Assembly: GCA_024734495.1 (NCBI GenBank)
Contig: JALMQS010000225.1
Location: 17,498,573 to 17,562,572 of the forward strand
From: Forficula auricularia
Taxonomy: Eukaryota > Arthropoda > Insecta > Dermaptera > Forficulidae
Reading direction: 5' to 3'
DNA length: 64,000 nucleotides
Part shown: positions 54,446-64,000 of the stretch, in pieces
How positions within the stretch are numbered: position 1 is the stretch's first letter
How the letters are laid out: every line of letters starts with the position of its first letter
Notes under the pieces: model-generated
What the model was told of the DNA's origin: nothing
What the model saw: only the letters and a program-made list of their open reading frames with translations
The model's database searches: none
Translations under genes and position numbers: made by a program

Positions 54446-54976
54446 GGTACTTACGCATTAACGCCACCGCAGCTACAAATAAAATTTTAAACTACAAATT
54501 TGAACTGAAATTTAGTTTATGGACTGTGATGTCTCAAATTGTCTCAAGTGAGGCGCCAGTGGGCGTTGGCAATTTTCCCTTTAGAACTTTTCATAGGTTC
54601 GGTTCTATTCATCAACTCTGTTCATTTAGATAAAAAAATGGGTTCCCGAACAACTTTGGAAGGTTCGGTTAAGACATATTAGTTCGGCTCGGTTCGGCTC
54701 GTATATCCTCATTTCGTGATGGCATTTAGGCTATTAGGTTAGCTAACGCCAACCTAAACACCTAAACTCCAGCAAGAAATGAAGATATACGAGCTGAACT
54801 GAGCTGAACTGAATATATCTTAACAGAACCGGCAACTACTTTTATATATTCGAATTTTTTTGGGTATTTACTAATTTTTTTTAATTAATATTGATTTTCT
54901 AAAAGAATCCGTCGTCAGTAGCGGGGCTTAAAAACCGCCAAATCTGTAGCTGCGGTGGCGTTAATACGTAAGTACC
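54446..54976. mobile_element. TIR MITE, about 530 bp
   Basis: GGTACTTACGCATTAACGCC at the left and GGCGTTAATACGTAAGTACC at the right, extending through ACCGCAGCTACA. The interior includes GGTTCGGTTCTATTCATCA, AGTTCGGCTCGGTTCGGCTC and a smaller hairpin. A partial copy is at 63140-63440. Confidence 0.85.
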
Positions 54977-55187
54977 AAAAAATGTTATATCCCTATCCCT
55001 TAATTTAAGAAGGGAAAAACCGGAAAATGTATGTAAATAAGTAAATAATATATTAATTAATAACTACGAATACATTGTATGTAATGTAGATTAAACTTAA
55101 AAATAATATTCCATATCCCGGAGTGTTAGGGATATTATTGTAAAAAATGTATATAAATCTTTTTGGCTAATAAACACTTTAAAAAAA

Positions 55188-55352
55188 AAGTGTGCCAGCC
55201 TGCTAACCAAGTGGGGGTCCGGGTCGGGTTCGAATCCGACTCGAGGCATCCGGTTAAAATCTGACCCCGGGGATGAGACAAATTTAAAAAAATAATAATA
55301 AATAGTATCGTAAATTGGCTTTTGGCTAGAAAGGCCGTAAAAGTCAAAAAAA
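55188..55352 (+). mobile_element. tRNA-derived SINE
   Basis: Same family as 22522-22710: B box GGTTCGAATCC, CTGACCCCGGGG, ATAGTATCGTAAATTGGC and GGCTAGAAAGGCCG, then A-rich end. Confidence 0.88.
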
Positions 55353-55976
55353 AATTAACTTTTCAAATTAGTCTCTTCACAGCACAATCAAGATAAAAAA
55401 ATATAATTCATATACCAGAACTTGAGAGCTTGTAAATTTTCGCACACCATATCTAGTAAGATGCCATAAAAAATCTTTGGAAAATCCTATTAAACTCCCA
55501 TTTTTCGGAGATAATTGTTTTTTTTTTGATTCTTCTGTCCTGAATAAAATAAGATTACAAAAGTCAATTAGATCGATGAAACTGCCTTTTTAGGGTTCAG
55601 TTCAAAAGTCAAACGGAACCCCTCTATCATGTTCTGTCGATACGAAATCTGTAACTCAGAGCATTATAGCTCGTAAATTAAATAGTTACAAACTTGAGAT
55701 TTACAAAATGTATGTAGGTATTCATTTTCACTGAAATCAAAAATTGTATTAAAATTTTAATCGAATGATTATTTTGGGGAAGGTCGGAAGTAAAATATTA
55801 GTTGTGGGGTCCAAAATAAAAAATATTTTTTATCATGAGTTGTAAGATATGACTGCAAAACTAGATTTTTTAAAATTTAATTTATTATAAAATGTCGGTG
55901 TTAGGGTATGCCCCAAAGCAGCCATTATTAGATAATTATGGTACATTTCGGCGTTCAAATGTGCATCAGCTTAATA
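55353..55976. other. Intergenic stretch
   Basis: Upstream of Nup54 on its own strand; no gene or clear repeat. Confidence 0.4.
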
Positions 55977-57238
55977 ATGGGTGAAGTAAAAGTTCTGAGC
56001 TCTTTTCCTTTAGATGGCTTTAATGAGCCATATCTCACGATGTATACGTCGCATCAGGACATTCTTTTTTTGAGATTTAAAGGTGACATAACGCTTTAAA
56101 AAAAGTTCTCTGAAAGTTTTGTGTTTGATGAAGCCAGTTGTGTGTTAGAGCGTTCCAAAATGGAGGTAAAAAAAGAGAAAATTCGATACATTTTTTCGTA
56201 CCACTACAACCAAGGGGAAAAAGCGGAGCAGGCGGCTAAAAAAATGTGTGCTTTTTATGGACCCAATACAGTATTGAATGCAACAAGAAAGTGATGGTTC
56301 CAACGATTCCGTTCTGTCAATATTGACGTCGAAGATGAGACACGCTCCGGTAGGCCAATCGTCGAAAATGTCGATAAAATCATGGAAATTGTCGAGTAGG
56401 ACCGGCATGCGAGGACTTATTCCATTGCCCAGGAACTGAAGATTAGCCAGAAAACCGTTTGTAATCATTTGCATAAGCCTGGCCTCAAGAAGAAGCTCGA
56501 TGTATGGATGCCATACGAAATGACGCAAAAGAAACTTTTGGACCGAATTGATGCCTGCGATTTTTTGCTGAATCGATGGCAATAGCAATGAAAAATGGGT
56601 CACATACGAGAACAACAGGCAAAATAGATCGTGGTTCAAGCGCAGTGAGCCGGCCCAATCGATCACCAAGCCCGGATTTACGCCCAAGATGGTTTTACTG
56701 TGTGTTTGGTGGGATTGGAAGGGAATCATCCACTATGAGGTGCTGCCTTCGGGCCAATCACACAATTCGGTCCTATACTGTCAACAACTGACCAGATTGA
56801 AGCAGGCGTTCGACGAGAAACGGCCAAAATTGGCTAATAAGAAGGGTGTTGTGTTCCATCAAGTGGACGCCAGACCGCACACATCGTTAACCACGCGCCA
56901 GAAGCTCAGAGAGCTTGGATGGGAGGTTATATCGCACCCACCGTATAGCCCAGACCTGGCATCAAGCGATTATCACCTTTTCAAACATTTGCAAAATTTT
57001 CTTGATGGTAAAAAAACTGGCCTCAAGAGGGCTTATGAAAATGAGCAACTCAAGTCAAGTTTTTCACCAATAGGGACGAGGACTTCTTCAACCGCGGAAT
57101 TATGAGATTGCCTCCAAAAAGGTCAAAAGTTATCGAACAAAACGGCGCATATTTGATCTAAATCGGAAAATCCTAACTTTGTTAATTTTATCATCGAAAT
57201 AAATAGAAAAAAAGGCTCAGAACTTTTTACTTCACCTA
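55977..57238 (+). pseudogene. Mariner element with dead transposase
   Basis: TIRs GGTGAAGTAAAAGTTCTGAG (left) and CTCAGAACTTTTTACTTCAC (right), flanked by TA-containing sequence; 1.26 kb, the normal mariner length. The frame starts MEVKKEKIRYIFSYHYNQGE near 56158 and ends past 57100, with stops at about 56295 and 56397 and frameshifts near 56575 and 57015. It keeps blocks such as WWDWKGIIHYEVLP and HPPYSPDLASSDYHLF. The second catalytic position reads HQVDARPH instead of HQDNARPH, so an active-site Asp is lost as well. Confidence 0.93.
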
Positions 57239-58078
57239 TAATAGGGGAAAATTACAAAAATTCCTTCTTTCTCTTCTTAACCTTCCAGCGGGCGCGGTGT
57301 CGTTAAATTTGCGACACATGCGCCTTATCGCTTCCACCACTTTTACCACTTAGTTTCAATAATCGAGCTCCGAGCTATTCGAGGGTCAGGGTTTTTCTAA
57401 ACTATAGGTGTGCTTAGAAGTTTTTTTTATGCATTGATATTTGAGAACTTCCGTTGAGAGTAAATTTTACGTCACGCGCCTTAAAGTATAAGTATATTAA
57501 ATAAACTAATTTTTTCATTTTTTTCTCATTTTATATCGTTTCTTTTTTATAGCTAAATTTATTTTTTAGTTTTAGGCGTGTTCCATTATGGCTCGTAGGC
57601 CACTAACATAAAAAGAGCTAGAAGAAATATTTAGCATTGTTTCGTTTTTTTGTTAAAGAAAGTCAAATTTATTTTTTTAAAAAGTACTGTCATTTATCAT
57701 TTTTCATAACCTTACAGCAATTCTCTAACATTAATGTAAAGAAAACACCATTTATATGGAGAAAACTTGATGACGTAAAATTTACGACAATCGCCCGCTC
57801 AAGGGAAATTAAACACCTCGCCTGCTGGAAGTTTAACGAAAAAAAGAACGAATTTGATATCCCTAATATTTGGAAGATAAAAGGAAACCACGAAACTTTC
57901 GGTTGGCAAGTTCTTCTCTCGCTTGACCGGCTTATTATTTTCCTTGAAAGTAAATTTTTTTGTTAAAATTGATTTTTCATTAATTATTTGAACAGAAAAA
58001 CCCTGTGCTGATATCATTAGTCAAGCTTTATTTTAATAAATTATATTGTTAAAACCGTTTTGGAGGAACTTGTTTTTT
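57239..58078. other. Intergenic stretch
   Basis: No supported gene. The opposed frames at 57637-57966 (plus) and 57799-58017 (minus) overlap each other and show no recognised homology. Confidence 0.35.
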
Positions 58079-58209
58079 ATGGCGATTTCGATGTCCCGCT
58101 ATGTGCTCTGTATTGTTTTGCATCCCGTCTCTGCTTGGAATCCGGAGGAGAGGGCCGAGAGAATCCCCGTTCATCTTATATTATCCAGTGGTCCAGATCC
58201 AGCATCCAG
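58079..58209 (+). CDS. Possible signal-peptide first exon
   Basis: ATG at 58079 opens MAISMSRYVLCIVLHPVSAW and NPEERAERIPVHLILSSG, then donor AG|GTGAAT (phase 2). The start looks like a secretion signal and the segment is GC-richer than its surroundings. It lies 2.1 kb upstream of the LDLR class A exons on the same strand, but its phase (2) does not match the first LDLa exon (needs phase 1), so at least one further exon or a different gene is required. Confidence 0.3.
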
Positions 58210-58424
58210 GTGAATAGCCCCAGACTTCGGCTTCTTCCGAGTTGCCAATTCAATCTGCCATCTAATCAAGAAGGAGGCCCTTTTTTGAACATGCATTTTT
58301 TAACTTATTATATTAGTGTGAATTTGTTTTTAATTGATTTTGCTATTGGAATTATTTGGCTGCAGCCGAAGCTGTCATCTCAAGGTATTTATTCATTTGG
58401 ATTTTACCTACATGTTTTTATTTC

Positions 58425-58749
58425 TTGAAGGAGACAATAAAAGAATGTGTCTTCTGCTGGAATTATAAATTTTATTTATAACGTGAAATCTATAGAGCTC
58501 CTATATAGTTACTATATAGTTTGAAACATTGTGCTACTAGGGTAGTTTCTGAGGACTTTGTCCTCTTCATCAGTCTATCACTATTGATTCACAGGAATTA
58601 ATGTATATATATAAATAAATAAATATATATATATAATAACTATAGTCTCGTTATAAATGAAATTTATAATTCCAGCAGAAGACACACTCTTTTATTGTCG
58701 CCTTCAATATATAAAAATTCTGCTATCCTCGGCACAAAAACTTTCAATT
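58425..58749 (+). mobile_element. Family A-like foldback, 12-bp TSD with one mismatch
   Basis: TGTTTTTATTTC (58413-58424) and TGTTTTGATTTC (58750-58761). Ends TGAAGGAGACAATAAAAGAA and TCTTTTATTGTCGCCTTCA; the right tail TATCCTCGGCACAAAAAC as at 21625. Minus motif 58540-58573: CTGATGA, A, GAGGAC-AAA-GTCCTC, then AGAAACTA. Confidence 0.85.
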
Positions 58750-59196
58750 TGTTTTGATTTCAACTGTGCTGATTATAGATTTAACTATAATAAGCTATTC
58801 AAAACGTATTTTTTATTTTATTTAATTTATCTTGTCATAATTTTGCAATTTCATAATTTTAATATATGAATTGAGAGCCATCCACATCACGCTTTATAGC
58901 CTTCCGATCCTCCCACAGAGAGTGGGATGGTGAATATAATAATATTTAATGAATTAGTTGTGTTTTATAATAGTGAAATAAAAAAAAAACAACATATGTT
59001 CATTTTTATACTTTTATCAAAATAGTGTCGCTGAAATCTCAATAAAATATTTCTCAAAAAGATATAACAACATATTTTACAGAACAAAAAGTTCTGAAGA
59101 TAGAAAAGGCCAAATATATATGGTTTTTTGTTTGAAGGTAAAAACATTTTGAGCACCAGAATGCAATCTATTTACTTGACTTTGAGTTATCTAGAA

Positions 59197-59797
59197 CAGG
59201 GGTTCCGAACCTTTTTGAACCTGCGCACCACTTGACTTTTTGAGAAATTTTGTCGTACCACTAGACCTAAATATTTTTGACAAACGTATAATATCACTGC
59301 TCTTCTAAAAGTGTTCAAGAGGCTTTTTGAATTAAATTCCGAGAAAACTTCATATTTAATGGTGAGATAGTTGTTTATTTATAACATGCTTATATGGTAA
59401 AGGAGAAATAAGAAGATTAAATGGTATTAATTTGCAGTTTTATTTATTACCCATAGGTCTAAAAACATACAAAAAAAAAAATTAGTTCAAACTCAGCAAA
59501 AAATTAATCATCATACAAAATATACTTTTATAGTCTTTAGTGCGAAACTTGTTGTTGTTTGCCTGTGATTAAAATATCAACATTAGAGATAGTCGGAACT
59601 TATCTTCACTCTTAAGTCCTCTTCAACATTATTCTGCTTCTATGTTTATTTTTTATGTACAGAGCTCAGAAAATCCACTCTCACACAACTAACTCGTAAC
59701 AAATGGCATCAAAAATAGCAGCTATTAATAGCATGTTGCTCACATCACTCACGCGTATCACCTAAAACGTTCCCGTACGTACCGGTGGGAACCCCTG
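59197..59797. mobile_element. hAT MITE with 8-bp TSD
   Basis: ATCTAGAA (59189-59196) and ATCTAGGA (59798-59805), one mismatch. Ends CAGGGGTTCCGAACC and GGTGGGAACCCCTG. 601 bp, non-coding. Confidence 0.9.
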
Positions 59798-60017
59798 ATC
59801 TAGGATATCGGAACAGAGTGAAAAATAATGGTTGAAAATATTAATGAATTCAATACTAGGGTGGACCAGGAGGCAGCCTTTGTTACTTACCGAGTAATAA
59901 ATGAACTCATATTATAAGCTGAAATTTGACATAAAAGGTTTATATTATAAAAGTGAATCTTCGATCTTAGATACTAGTTCAAATCGTTGAATAAAAAAAT
60001 AATAATAATAATACATT

Positions 60018-60223
60018 ATAATTCTACTGAGAATGAAATACAATATATTATTGTTACTGCCACTGAAAGAAGAGGCAGAGGAGAATGTCGCATTGGATTT
60101 CCTTCACTGACTTTTCAAAACCCTGAAGGAGGAATAGCCTCCGAAACGTCGGTTTTTGAATAAAAATAAAAAGATAGTATAAATTATCTTCTTTTTTTGG
60201 ATTGCCTCATCAATATACACTTA
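60018..60223 (+). mobile_element. Family B, half copy
   Basis: Starts in the centre of the family (TACATTATAATTCTACTGAG) and runs through the right arm; the motif 60123-60150 carries the same three-base loss as at 49411. Flanked by (AAT)n on both sides, so duplications cannot be judged. Confidence 0.8.
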
Positions 60224-60326
60224 AAAAAATAATAATAATAAAAATAAATTGCAAATCTCCAATAAGCATAGTGAGTCTTGAAAATTTTTCACTTTTTTTC
60301 CTGAATTTCGTTTTGATTTCTTGTAG

Positions 60327-60476
60327 GATGGTTGATGCCATCTCCTCCACCTATCCAAGGCTCTTCTACTTGCGTTGGTCACTCCAACGGCCACTCCTTT
60401 GAAGGTTTCTCCTGTCCACTCTCGAAACGTTGTTATCCTCTCTCCTGGCGATGCGACGGCCATGAAGATTGCCAAG
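60327..60476 (+). CDS. LDLa protein exon, module 1
   Basis: Frame gives MPSPPPIQGSSTCVGHSNG, HSFEGFSCPLSKRCYPLSWR and CDGHEDCQ, the first five cysteines of module 1. Note that the longest ATG frames over this exon are in the wrong register. Confidence 0.85.
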
Positions 60477-62659
60477 GTAGGTAAATATTTTCCATTTCTA
60501 TATTTTCGTGTAATTATGTTTTTGACTGTTTGTTTGAAGGTGGAGAGGATGAGAAATATTGCAGGCACCCGATCCGACCGACATACCCGTCCGACACTGG
60601 CAATCCTCGATGTCGCGTTGGAGAACTCGCCTGCGTCTCCTACAGCGGACGCGATATCTGTTTAAGCAGACGCAAAGTGTGCGATGGCAATGTGGACTGC
60701 TACGACGGGTAAGTTATTTTATTTTTTTTAATGAAAATGATGAGAGAAGGAGTTACACCAAAAAGGTGTATCCCCTAAAGGCCTGGCTTGGCCCCTCCAT
60801 CGTGAAAAGAAGAAGAAAAGGGAATTTTATGGGCTGGGCAGGGGTCGAAGGTATCTGTGGATACGGGTATTAAACAGCTGAAGGTTATAAGTCGCGTGAA
60901 AGATGGTGGCAGGAGGCGAGTTTCAGTCTCTGGAGGTCATAGGGATAAAAGAGTTGGCGAAAGCGCTTATGTTCGATTTTTATCCAATTTGACAGCGAAG
61001 GGGTGCTGAGCGTTCGAAAACCGCGTGTTTCTCGTAAAGAGGGCTTTAGGGGGGATAATTGATTTCAGCTCGACTGAACAGACACCATGATAGTATCAGT
61101 AGTATAAAAACTTATTTTATTTTTAAAAATTAACAGTTTCTTCTTGTCGAGAGTATCAGTGTTGTTGATCTTTTAAAAGCAGATTAAAGAGAGTGTTCTC
61201 TCCTTGATGGAAATAATTTAAACATACATACAAATAAATTAAAAGGGTTTCTTAGAGGGGTGGATGGATACACTGTAGGACAAATTTGTAGACTCATAGT
61301 TCATAGCCAAAATAAAAACTACAAAACAACATAATATGTTTAATAGGATTTAAAAGACCTTTTCATTGATATCCGTCTCGATCAGGTGCGATTTGTTTGT
61401 TTTTTTCATTTGTGATCCAAACTAATATTATTTTATAGAGCACATACTCAAGAATTTTCACATATTTTCAATTCCATAGTTACACACAGGATTCTAATTA
61501 CGTATCATACCTTATGACTGGGTCGTCAAATAAATATTTTCCAAAGTATATGTTTTAATAGGATTTTCATCAAATATACAGTTCTAAGAATACTTTGACG
61601 CAACCACCCGCTTCACTCAACTCTAATCGATGCTACTCTTCCATTTCTCTAAAAGTTCCATATATCCCATTTATTTATTTATTTGAGGAAATAGGTGAAT
61701 AGAATATTAAAATATTTATTAACTGTATCTCACTCGATGGAGTTCCATAAATAAATAAATAAATTCTTTAAGTTTATGCCAAATTTAAAGTTTCTAGGAT
61801 TGGTAGTTAAGTTTTCATATACGACTATTCTTTTGATAAGGAACCCTAAAAAGAAAAACATATTCTTAAATGATGATCTTTACAACGCCACATTGTTCTA
61901 AATATTTTATTTATGATAGAAATTCATGTGCAGTGAAACCCCTCAAATCCGAACCCCGTAAATCCGAAATCCCGGGAAATCAGAACGCAAAAAAGAGAAA
62001 CTTATTTATTTAGTCATAAAACAATTATCTATATATTCTACATTCTAACCTTATTTTTCCATAATTAGTTGAAAAATTAACAAAGAAGTACAGTTAGCAT
62101 ACCTAACAAAGTGTTTACATACTTATGTCACCCAGAATTGAAAAACGGTAAAAGTTGGTTATTGAAATTCTTTAGGTTAATTACTTTGCAAAAACAATGA
62201 AATAATAATAGAAACACACAAAATATCACTTAATCTTTCACTTGATATCAGTTATCTTCAATTGCCGAAGATGCTTTCGGCTAATCCAAACAAATTGAAA
62301 TACGAACAGGCTGTAGCCCCAATTTGTTTTGATCTGAGGGGTTTCACTGTATTTCCATAATAAATATACTATCAATAGATTTTTTTAATTTTTTTTCTTA
62401 GCTGGGATGAGAATGTGGCGAATTGTGAGTCCAGCAACTGTTTATTCCGCTGCTCGTCCAATGGCCCTTGTTTGAATGTGAGACGTCGATGTGATGGCAT
62501 TCGGGATTGTTACAACGGCGCCGATGAACGGTATGCAATTTGAATACCGTTCACGAACACCATCAAGAGGAAATCGATGAAGGAGACGAAGATGAAGATG
62601 AAGACGAAGACGGAGATCATCATGAGTCATCATTTTGCCATTCGGAATATGAATTTAAA
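60327..62659 (+). CDS. LDL-receptor class A repeat protein (partial, three exons)
   Basis: Exons 60327-60476, 60540-60708, 62402-62659. They encode three LDLa modules, each with six cysteines and a calcium-binding motif (CDGHEDC, CDGNVDC, CDGIRDC). Extracellular ligand-binding protein or receptor; a fly-type LDLa protein with an acidic segment after module 3 (EEIDEGDEDEDEDEDGDHHE). Splices are GT-AG and in phase for the first two junctions. In exon 3 the frame must shift by one base at about 62529-62531 to supply the sixth cysteine and the acidic region, otherwise TGA follows at once. The first exon here needs an upstream exon (phase 1) and the last ends at donor AAA|GTAAGA, so both ends of the gene are missing. 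Confidence 0.85.
60540..60708 (+). CDS. LDLa protein exon, modules 1-2
   Basis: GGEDEKYC closes module 1; then RCRVGELACVSYSGRDIC and LSRRKVCDGNVDCYDG. Acceptor TTTGAAG, donor GG|GTAAGT. Confidence 0.88.
60740..61010 (-). repeat. Dispersed repeat F, inverted copy
   Basis: Complement shares ATCCACAGATACCTTCGACC, TTTTCACGATGGAGGGGCCA and GGTGTAACTCCTTCTCTCAT with 10470-10960. In the LDLa intron. Confidence 0.75.
61011..61930 (+). other. LDLa gene intron
   Basis: Includes a truncated family A end near 61135-61215 (CTTGTCGAGAGTATCAG; GTGTTCTCTCCTTGATGG). No exon seen. Confidence 0.4.
61931..62349. mobile_element. pogo/Tigger-like MITE
   Basis: CAGTGAAACCCCTCAAATCC at the left and TCTGAGGGGTTTCACTG at the right; TA follows on the right, TG precedes on the left. 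CAGT(G) termini with TA target suit pogo/Tigger. Non-coding, in the LDLa intron just before exon 62402. Confidence 0.75.
62402..62659 (+). CDS. LDLa protein exon, modules 2-3 and acidic region
   Basis: WDENVANC closes module 2; CLFRCSSNGPCLNVRRRCDG and IRDCYNGADE form module 3. After the shift the frame gives VCNLNTVHEHHQEE and a D/E-rich run, then donor GTAAGA at 62660. Confidence 0.75.
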
Positions 62660-64000
62660 GTAAGAAAAAAATCCAATTTAATTTTAGAGCGATAGAATAA
62701 AATAGATTAGCTTTAAAAATAATCAGCTATCTGTAAACTAACGAAACTTTTGTTTCAAAAGGGATGAAAAAGTAATAACGTATAAGCCGAGAAAAATCGG
62801 GATTAATTAAGAAGGCCAAGACTATTATTACATTACAATTTAAGAACCTTTCTTTCTCATTATAAGTAAATTAATGGGGGATTCTACGGAAATGTGGCGC
62901 CTCGATCTGACAACGGATTCTTATAGAACCTACTCAACGAAATAAGACGAAGACTGAAGTATACCATTTTTCGAGATTGGCTTGGTTTTCGAATGTCGAG
63001 CTAAAAAGATATGTTTTTTAATTTATTTTCTTTTCATTTTCAATTATTTTTCATAGAAACCACGGAAACCGTAATATCAACGGGCGCCGCTATCTATTGC
63101 CGACGGATTCTTCTAGAACTAGACAAAATAAGTCGGAAAGTAAAAATACAATTTTAAACTACAAATTTGAACTGAAATTGAGTTTATGGACTGTGATATC
63201 TCAAATTGTCTCAAGTAAGCGCCAGTGAGGGTTGGCAATTTTCACTTTTAGAACTTTTTATAGGTTCGGTTCTATTCATCATCTCGGTTCATTTAGATAA
63301 AAAAATGGGTTCCCGAACAAACTTTGAAAGGTTCGGTTAAGATCATCTATTCAGTTCGGCTCGGTTCGGCTCGTATATCCTCATTTCGGGCTGGCTTTTA
63401 GGCGATTAGGTTGGCGTAAAACTGCAAACCCATTCCACTCCAATCCAACATTTGAATATTAAATAATTCATCATCATATCTAGTACAAAATTTTTCACTT
63501 CTGTAAAAGTCTCACTTCCAATATCTTTAATTCTTCTTCAAGTAGCACACTCGATATCGAGCGTCAGCAATTATTACTATATGGAAAGTATACCATACTC
63601 TCCAATGTAATAATTTTCTAGGGGAAAATATCCTCAAGGGGGATTTTCCGTTTGAAATATTCCTCCAGATCACGCAGATCCTTCAATGAACATTATTCTT
63701 ACTAACACTAAGTTGAGATTTGATCCCAAATAAACTCGATCAAGTCAAACGCCTTAGTCTCTGCTCTACTGGCGGGTGAATATCTTTTTCATTATCTGGC
63801 GACAATACTCCAATCTAAACCTTTCCTTCCGCTTTTCTTTACCACTTCGCTCTCTAAAATATCCTTTAGCAATCTTCCATGTCTCAAGGTATGCCCTAGC
63901 ATCTGAGCTCTTCTCTTCTTCTGACTCTTCCTCAGTGTTCTTGTTTCTTTAATTTATCAAGAACTTACTCATTGTAATTCCATCCACCCATATAATCTTT
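62660..64000 (+). other. Intron or flank after the LDLa exon
   Basis: No further exon could be identified. A partial copy of the 54446 MITE (ACTACAAATTTGAACTGAAA, GGTTCGGTTCTATTCATCAT, GTTCGGCTCGGTTCGGCTC) is at about 63140-63420. The rest is unassigned. Confidence 0.45.

Noticed and set aside
60202..60873. Several ATG-started frames over the LDLa exons
   Set aside because: They run in the wrong register or through splice donors; cysteine spacing fixes the correct frame.
1..64000. CRISPR arrays, operons, bacterial promoters or ribosome-binding sites
   Set aside because: Introns, SINEs, LINEs and insect-type genes show that this is eukaryotic; no regularly spaced short repeats of CRISPR type were seen.

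Overview
This is eukaryotic nuclear DNA, almost certainly from an insect: AT-rich, with long introns and GT-AG splicing, a conserved nucleoporin gene, a leucine-rich-repeat receptor-like gene, LDL-receptor class A exons, and a dense load of mariner/Tc1, hAT, LINE and tRNA-derived SINE sequences. I cannot fix the order from the sequence. Most open frames in the window are transposon pieces or antisense shadows; three host loci are supported. || Host genes. (1) Nup54, minus strand, 53991 down to 16241: nine coding exons whose splice phases all agree and join to a 609-residue nucleoporin (FG repeats, polyQ, conserved core, C-terminal coiled coil). (2) A five-exon, 555-residue type I membrane protein with leucine-rich repeats, plus strand 44033-50403, lying entirely inside the 20-kb first intron of Nup54 on the opposite strand. 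(3) Part of an LDLR class A protein, plus strand, three exons at 60327-62659, with an apparent one-base frameshift in the third repeat and a possible signal-peptide exon at 58079. || Mobile DNA. An intact Tc1-like element (31117-32952) encodes a complete DD34E transposase interrupted by one small spliceosomal intron. Decayed or internally deleted mariners lie at 17.1, 18.2 and 56.0 kb; hAT-type MITEs at 34.0 and 59.2 kb; a TTAA-flanked TIR element at 14.1 kb; a TAA-flanked MITE at 24.2 kb; a pogo/Tigger-like MITE at 61.9 kb; LINE fragments at 6.4, 22.8 and 48.8 kb; and SINEs at 13.5, 22.5, 44.6 and 55.2 kb. || The most interesting signal is a set of short foldback repeats (called families A-G here). 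They have different bodies but share (a) a hammerhead-ribozyme-like core, CTGA(T/A)GA, one extra base, a short hairpin, then GAAA(C/T), usually present in both arms; (b) an asymmetric tail at one end only; and (c) 9-17 bp target-site duplications, mostly 11-13 bp, that I could read directly at twelve insertions. One subgroup shares a tail containing GGTGTTGGT and GGTGAAACATT joined to unrelated hairpins. These traits point to non-autonomous retroelements of Penelope-like or retrozyme type, but no reverse transcriptase of that class is present in the window. Families A, B and E and the Tc1 element are nested in one another in Nup54 intron 2.
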